From: Candidatus Saccharimonadia bacterium
GTDB taxonomy: Bacteria > Patescibacteriota > Saccharimonadia > Saccharimonadales > Saccharimonadaceae
Reading direction: 5' to 3'
Assembly: GCA_023257755.1 (NCBI GenBank)
Contig: JALRBM010000022.1
Span: forward strand, 1-6,120
DNA length: 6,120 bases
Positions within the stretch are counted from its first letter, which is position 1; the number at the start of each line of letters is the position of its first letter. This document shows, piece by piece, positions 1 through 4,011 of this stretch. The position numbers and the translations under genes are program-made. The notes under the pieces are model-generated. The model was not told where the DNA came from. It searched no databases and was given only the letters and a program-made list of their open reading frames with translations.

Positions 1-804
1 GCATATGGTTCAACTGCCCAGATTATTCCAAAGATCGAGACCAAAGCAGCGATCAAGGACGAGGTGCTGGAGGAGATCGTGAAGGCAAGCGACGGCGTCA
101 TGGTAGCGCGCGGCGATCTGGCTGTGGAGGCCGGTGCGGAAGTCGTACCGGTCGTACAGCGTAAAATCATCGCGCTGTGTCGAAAATACGGCAAACTCAG
201 CATCGTTGCGACACAAATGATGGCCAGTATGGTTGATTCGCCCGAGCCAACCCGGGCCGAGGCCAGTGATGTGGCGACGGCCGTTGTTCAAGGTGCGGAT
301 ACGGTGATGCTTTCGGATGAAACGGCCAACGGCAAGTATCCACTCGAGACAGTCGCCGCTATGAAGCGTGTCATCCTTTACACCCAGGAAAACACGACGG
401 TTCGCCCGCTCGACGAAAACGGGATGATTCAGGCAAAGAACCGCCGCCAGGATGCTATCAGCACGGCCGCCGTCAAGTTGGCCGAACAGCTGAAGGTTGA
501 CGCAATTGTGGCCGAGACAAAGTCAGGAGCCACCGCAGCGAATATTGCCGCACACCGGCCAAATCTACCTATCATCAGCGTGACCAGCCAGGACCGTGCT
601 GCCCAGCAGCTGGCTCTTAGTTATGCCAACAAAAGTTTTGTCCGTCCTGATGGCGAGCGCGCCGGCTTGGAGCTTGCCAAAGAGCTGAAGGCCAGCGGAT
701 ACTTTGGCAAGGATAAGGAAATGGTAACGGTCGTTATCGTCAGCGGCAAGCAGCCGGGTCTTGTGGGGGCTACTGACACCATCCGCGTCCGCGTGATAGA
801 ATAG
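1..804 (+). CDS. pyk: Pyruvate kinase, C-terminal part (5' end lies outside the window)
   Basis: Pyruvate kinase transfers the phosphate of PEP to ADP, giving pyruvate and ATP, the last step of glycolysis in the cytosol. The frame is open from base 1, so this is the last 267 residues of a protein that is usually about 470. The GTG at 64 falls inside conserved sequence and is not the true start. Visible in order (counting from the first codon): the strand with catalytic K11 and metal ligand E13 (PKIET), the ARGDLAVE motif with metal ligand D39, ATQMMASM with T71, PTRAEASDVATAV, and MLSDETANGKYP. The C-terminal allosteric-type domain runs from about 135 to 267. There is no extra PEP-utiliser domain after it. 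Two signature positions differ from the usual consensus: ARGDLG is ARGDLA and MLSGETA is MLSDETA. It ends with TAG 25 bases before pgk. The family assignment is secure. Confidence 0.96.
   Translation, partial: AYGSTAQIIPKIETKAAIKDEVLEEIVKASDGVMVARGDLAVEAGAEVVPVVQRKIIALCRKYGKLSIVATQMMASMVDSPEPTRAEASDVATAVVQGADTVMLSDETANGKYPLETVAAMKRVILYTQENTTVRPLDENGMIQAKNRRQDAISTAAVKLAEQLKVDAIVAETKSGATAANIAAHRPNLPIISVTSQDRAAQQLALSYANKSFVRPDGERAGLELAKELKASGYFGKDKEMVTVVIVSGKQPGLVGATDTIRVRVIE
773..802 (+). promoter_or_regulatory. Candidate sigma-70 type promoter for pgk inside the pyk 3' end
   Basis: CTGACA (773-778, five of six to TTGACA) is followed by an 18-base spacer and TAGAAT (797-802, five of six to TATAAT). 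A TG dinucleotide at 794-795 gives an extended -10. The predicted start of transcription is near 809-810, which would leave a leader of about 20 bases carrying the ribosome-binding site in front of pgk. The match is good and well placed but overlaps coding sequence, so it could be chance. It would let pgk and tpiA be transcribed apart from pyk. Confidence 0.45.
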
Positions 805-821
805 CAACAGCACATAAAACT

Positions 822-829
822 AGGGTGGG
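822..829 (+). promoter_or_regulatory. G-rich ribosome-binding site of pgk
   Basis: AGGGTGGG directly abuts the ATG at 830. It resembles the GGTG part of a Shine-Dalgarno but sits unusually close to the start codon. No other in-frame ATG, GTG or TTG is preceded by a better site, and the protein begins at the normal family position, so this supports the chosen start. Confidence 0.5.
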
Positions 830-2047
830 ATGAGTTTTTTTAAACAGACGATACGCAGCGTGCCGCTTGGCGGACAGACGGTCCTGGTCAGGGCCGATTA
901 CAACGTGCCGCTTGAACAGGACGGGACGATTGCCGACGATTTCCGGATTCGCTCTAGTCTTCCCACGATCAAGGAGCTTCTAAAAGACGGCTGCAAGGTG
1001 GTGATAATCAGTCATCTTGGCCGTCCCGAGGGCCGGGATCCTCGGTTCAGTTTGGAACCTGTCGCCCAGCGGCTGGCTGAACTACTAGGAGAGCCAGTCC
1101 GTTTTGTTGATCAGACAGTCGGCGACAAGGTGAAAATGGCAATTAAGCGGGCGCCAAAGCGGAGCGTCATTATGCTCGAGAATCTCCGTTTTCATCCCGA
1201 GGAAGAAGCGAACGACAGCACCTTCGCTGAAAAACTTGCCGCAGGCAGCACCGCGCGCTATTTCGTCCAGGATGGATTTGGTGTCGTCCACCGCGCGCAC
1301 GCCAGCACAGCGGCAATTACCCAGTTTTTACCGAGCGTGGCAGGACTTTTACTGGAGCGTGAATACACGACGATTACCGAGGTGATGGAGAAGCCGGAAC
1401 AGCCCCTTGTTGCCGTGCTTGGGGGCGCCAAAGTCAGCGACAAAATTAGCGTCATCGAAGCGTTCATTAAAACTGCCGACAAGATCATCATAGGTGGCGT
1501 CATGGCCAATACCTTCCTGGCTTACCGGGGAATTTCGATAGGTAAAAGCAAGTTCGAGCCTGATGAAGCGGCTATCATTGAAGGAATTTACGAGGCTGCC
1601 CGGGAGAGAACCGGGGACAAGGTTGACGAGTTTATCGTTTTACCGAGGGATGTAGCTGTGGCCAGTGCCTTCGACGCATCTGAGCCTCGCCAGTGTAAGG
1701 ATATCGAAGAGGTGAAAGACGGAGACATCATCCTAGATCTCGGGGATAAGAGTATTGAAGCCGTCGCCGAGATTGTGAAGGGTGCGAAAACCGTTGTCTG
1801 GAGCGGGACGCTTGGAATGGCCGAATTTCCGCACTTTGCCCATGGCAGTGCCCGGCTCGCATTAACGCTGGCGACCAATCCGCAGATAACCTCCGTGATT
1901 GGCGGGGGCGACACGGCTGATTTCGTGCTTCACTGGGATGCCCGCGGCGGCGATAGCTTCACGCATGTTTCTACCGGGGGAAGCGCCAGTTTAGAACTAA
2001 TGGCAGGCCAGAAGCTGCCCGGCATCGAAAGTTTGCTGGACGCATAA
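830..2047 (+). CDS. pgk: Phosphoglycerate kinase
   Basis: PGK transfers the acyl phosphate of 1,3-bisphosphoglycerate to ADP, giving 3-phosphoglycerate and ATP in the cytosol. The 405 residues match the family length of about 390 to 420. The N-terminal substrate domain shows VLVRADYNVPL (D23, N25), R39 in the RIRSSLPTI segment, SHLGRP (61-66), ENLRFHPEE with R120, and HRAHAST with R155. The C-terminal nucleotide domain shows LGGAKVSDKI with K201, GGVMANTFL (222-230), GGGDTA (358-363) and STGGSASLELMAG (from 381). The catalytic and substrate-binding residues I can place are all present. Three signatures deviate: the usual VNDAFG is VQDGFG, VWNGPLG is VWSGTLG (324-329), and TGGGAS is TGGSAS. 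The gene follows pyk by 25 bases and precedes tpiA by 39, suggesting a glycolytic unit. A T7 run falls at codons 2 to 4. Identity is secure; the kinetic meaning of the substitutions is unknown. Confidence 0.97.
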   Translation: MSFFKQTIRSVPLGGQTVLVRADYNVPLEQDGTIADDFRIRSSLPTIKELLKDGCKVVIISHLGRPEGRDPRFSLEPVAQRLAELLGEPVRFVDQTVGDKVKMAIKRAPKRSVIMLENLRFHPEEEANDSTFAEKLAAGSTARYFVQDGFGVVHRAHASTAAITQFLPSVAGLLLEREYTTITEVMEKPEQPLVAVLGGAKVSDKISVIEAFIKTADKIIIGGVMANTFLAYRGISIGKSKFEPDEAAIIEGIYEAARERTGDKVDEFIVLPRDVAVASAFDASEPRQCKDIEEVKDGDIILDLGDKSIEAVAEIVKGAKTVVWSGTLGMAEFPHFAHGSARLALTLATNPQITSVIGGGDTADFVLHWDARGGDSFTHVSTGGSASLELMAGQKLPGIESLLDA

Positions 2048-2065
2048 GGGGAAGTAGGCTACACT
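2037..2065 (+). promoter_or_regulatory. Weak candidate promoter before tpiA
   Basis: TGGACG (2037-2042, four of six) and TACACT (2060-2065, four of six) are separated by 17 bases, across the pgk stop codon. Transcription would begin near 2072, about 15 bases before the tpiA ATG. The 39-base gap has no Shine-Dalgarno, which makes a short-leader transcript conceivable. The match is modest, and simple read-through from pgk is equally likely. Confidence 0.25.
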
Positions 2066-2086
2066 GAATGATAAAGAATAAGCGTT

Positions 2087-2857
2087 ATGGCCAGGGATAA
2101 AAAACTCATCGTCGGCAACTGGAAGATGAACCTCAATACCCATGAGGCGAGTTTGTATCTGCATACGTTAGCAGATAAAGTTCCGGTGCGCCGCGATGTC
2201 GAGGTCGTGCTCGCACCGACACTTTTGGCTTTGCAGTCATTGAGCCTCCAAGTTAATCGACGCCAGTTCAAACTAGCCGTTCAAAACCTCTACTGGCGTG
2301 ATCACGGAGCCTTTACCGGTGAAGTTTCGGCCACTCAGCTTCGAGGAGTGGCAGACTATGCTGTTATTGGCCACTCCGAGCGCCGCCATATTTTTCACGA
2401 GAGCGAGCGGGATGTTCGACAAAAAGTCCAGGCGGCAATCCGTAATCATATCAAGCCGATTCTCTGTATCGGCGAAACGGCCCGGGAGCGTGCCGACGGC
2501 GAAACGAAGGAAGTGATCCACGATCAGTTAATTAGCGGGCTGGCCAATGTCACGAGCGAAGAGCTGGGTGACATTACGATCGCATACGAACCAGTCTGGG
2601 CGATTGGGACGGGCAATAACGCTTTGCCAGATAATGTCACTGAAGCAGTGAAAGTAATTCGTGACCAGATCAAGTATCTTCACGGCCCGAAGGCGGCCAA
2701 TTCCATCCGGGTTCTTTACGGCGGCAGTGTCACCGCGGACAGCGCGGCAGATTATTTAGCGCTTGAGGGTATTGACGGTTTGCTGGTAGGCGGAGCCAGT
2801 CTCGATGCCAACGCATTCACGGCAGTTATTGAAAAGGCACATAAACGAGCGAATTAG
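2087..2857 (+). CDS. tpiA: Triosephosphate isomerase
   Basis: This cytosolic TIM-barrel enzyme interconverts dihydroxyacetone phosphate and glyceraldehyde 3-phosphate, usually as a dimer. The 256 residues match the normal length of about 250. The catalytic set is complete: N11 and K13 in VGNWKMN, H96 in IGHSERR (94-100), and the base E168 in AYEPVWAIGTG (166-176). Phosphate-binding elements follow as YGGSV (211-215) and LLVGGAS (232-238). GAFTGEVSA (74-82) is the usual segment before the catalytic histidine. The lid loop keeps the PVW N-terminal hinge, but its C-terminal hinge reads NNA instead of the common KTA or KVA. The ATG at 2087 is chosen because it puts GNWKM at the family position. 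No Shine-Dalgarno precedes it, unlike pgk and the next gene. It sits between pgk and the tail-anchored protein, 20 bases before the latter. Confidence 0.97.
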   Translation: MARDKKLIVGNWKMNLNTHEASLYLHTLADKVPVRRDVEVVLAPTLLALQSLSLQVNRRQFKLAVQNLYWRDHGAFTGEVSATQLRGVADYAVIGHSERRHIFHESERDVRQKVQAAIRNHIKPILCIGETARERADGETKEVIHDQLISGLANVTSEELGDITIAYEPVWAIGTGNNALPDNVTEAVKVIRDQIKYLHGPKAANSIRVLYGGSVTADSAADYLALEGIDGLLVGGASLDANAFTAVIEKAHKRAN

Positions 2858-2866
2858 CAAAGAAAT

Positions 2867-2875
2867 AGAGGTGGG
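2867..2875 (+). promoter_or_regulatory. Shine-Dalgarno site of the tail-anchored protein gene
   Basis: AGAGGTGGG contains GAGGTG (2868-2873), a six-base match to the usual anti-Shine-Dalgarno, four bases before the ATG at 2878. It fixes the start of an otherwise unfamiliar gene and shows that this organism uses Shine-Dalgarno initiation for some genes. The site lies in the 20-base gap after tpiA, consistent with cotranscription. Confidence 0.65.
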
Positions 2876-2877
2876 AA

Positions 2878-3981
2878 ATGAAGGATCTGGATTTTGACGA
2901 ACTTGACAAGGCTGTAAACTCGCTGATGTCAGGCGTACCCAAGGATCAGACCGCACCGGCGCAGGAAAAGACGGTTACTTTATCCGATGCGTCTCATGAT
3001 ACTCCAGACACACCCTCTCCTGATCCTGTTAAGCCAGCCCCGCCACCCACCACTCCCCCAATAACAAGGCCGGCTCCCAACTCCCTCGCCACGCGCCGGA
3101 GCGGCCGTTTCATGGATGTTGTTCATCCCTCGGCTGATATGAAATCATCGGAACCCCCTAAAGCAGCAGTTTCCCGTCAGGGAGTGACCATTGCGCCGTC
3201 AAGGCCGACCCCCGAGCCGGTAACGGCAATGCCCGCGGAGCCTGCACCCACACCGTCTATTCCCGAACCTGCAAAGGAGGAGGTGATATCGTCATCTCAT
3301 CAGCCGCAGGCGGCAAGTGATTGGCCCGACCCGCTTGATATGATGGCGCATAACGCAGACCCCGCCGATACTACTGCACCTGAAGCCAAGGCCGAGAAAG
3401 CCTCGGAAGATGAAAAAACGACTGATACTCCACCGCTTACCTCTCCTTTTTTACCTGGGGCCAAGGTTGAAAAACGCCCGCTTGGAGGTGCTTCGGATGA
3501 TGCGGTCGTCCCCGAATTGCCCGTCCAAAGCATGGGCAAGGAAGACCTGAGCGTTAATGATCCCGATGCCCAGCTTCCACCGGCTCCGGCCGAGCAGGAG
3601 GCGCCCTTGCCAGAGGAGCTGCAGGGAGACCTGGTGGCAATTGAATCAGGTTCCGCAAAAGAAGCCTCATCTTCTGATGAGCCAGCTACCAAACAGCAGA
3701 AAGAAGACAGCCCGGTAGAACAAAAAGACGAGGTCTATGCGAAGCAACCCGATACTGCTTCCGAACACGCCGGTCCGGTTTCAATTCCTAAACAATATAA
3801 GGAAGAACCGAGCACGGGCGATCAGAAAAACGGAGCCATATATGATACCGACGCGTATCATCAGCCACTTGCGCACCCGGCAAAGAAGAAGTCCGGCTGG
3901 TTAATGGTGTTATGGATCGTGTTGATCATTGCCCTGGGCGCCGCAGTGGGTGCCGCGCTGTTCTTCCTGGGAATCATCTAA
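2878..3981 (+). CDS. Uncharacterised proline-rich, acidic, probably C-terminally tail-anchored membrane protein
   Basis: I do not recognise a function. The 367 residues have three parts. First, a short acidic predicted helix, MKDLDFDELDKAVNSLM (1-17). Second, a long low-complexity region (about 20-335) rich in proline (about 53 in all), alanine, serine, threonine and glutamate. Third, one hydrophobic segment (341-367) ending at the stop and preceded by KKK (336-338). There is no signal peptide and no cysteine, and acidic residues (about 59) outnumber lysine plus arginine (about 32). By the positive-inside rule the bulk should be cytoplasmic, anchored by its C-terminus. The anchor holds G354 and G358 in a GxxxG spacing that may favour helix pairing. 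Four less repetitive islands stand out: 73-88 (RRSGRFMDVVHPSADM), 149-156 (WPDPLDMM), 189-204 (SPFLPGAKVEKRPLGG) and 321-335. They look like binding motifs, which is inference. The start is supported by a Shine-Dalgarno, and the gene follows tpiA closely. Confidence 0.88.
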   Translation: MKDLDFDELDKAVNSLMSGVPKDQTAPAQEKTVTLSDASHDTPDTPSPDPVKPAPPPTTPPITRPAPNSLATRRSGRFMDVVHPSADMKSSEPPKAAVSRQGVTIAPSRPTPEPVTAMPAEPAPTPSIPEPAKEEVISSSHQPQAASDWPDPLDMMAHNADPADTTAPEAKAEKASEDEKTTDTPPLTSPFLPGAKVEKRPLGGASDDAVVPELPVQSMGKEDLSVNDPDAQLPPAPAEQEAPLPEELQGDLVAIESGSAKEASSSDEPATKQQKEDSPVEQKDEVYAKQPDTASEHAGPVSIPKQYKEEPSTGDQKNGAIYDTDAYHQPLAHPAKKKSGWLMVLWIVLIIALGAAVGAALFFLGII

Positions 3982-3997
3982 TCTCGTCAAAGTCCGC

Positions 3998-4003
3998 TAT
4001 AAT
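3998..4003 (+). promoter_or_regulatory. Perfect -10 box (TATAAT) for a probably leaderless uvrD transcript
   Basis: TATAAT ends eight bases before the ATG at 4012, so transcription would begin at about 4009-4012, on or next to the start codon. The 30-base gap contains no Shine-Dalgarno. I found no acceptable -35 hexamer at spacings of 15 to 19 bases; the best have two of six matches. This arrangement is typical of leaderless mRNAs, which are known in several bacterial phyla. It implies that the helicase is transcribed separately from the upstream genes. Confidence 0.6.
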
Positions 4004-4011
4004 AAAAGCTA

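Noticed and set aside
64..804. Complete short protein starting at the GTG at 64
   Set aside because: The frame is open to base 1 and the upstream residues (PKIET with the catalytic lysine) are conserved pyruvate kinase sequence, so the gene is cut by the window edge.
2068..2100. Ten-codon reading frame (MIKNKRYGQG) overlapping the tpiA start
   Set aside because: No Shine-Dalgarno, and the length is expected by chance; without conservation data it is not supported as a leader peptide.
3391..3406. Small inverted repeat around GCCGAGAAAGCCTCGG
   Set aside because: The five-base arms lie within coding sequence and there is no T run after it; this is likely chance.
3447..3452. T6 run as a possible terminator
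   Set aside because: It is inside an intact coding region and no GC-rich hairpin lies just before it.
3300..3692. 130-residue minus-strand reading frame inside the tail-anchored protein gene
   Set aside because: It is rich in serine, glycine and alanine because it mirrors proline- and alanine-rich codons of the plus strand; it has no ribosome-binding site or recognisable domain.
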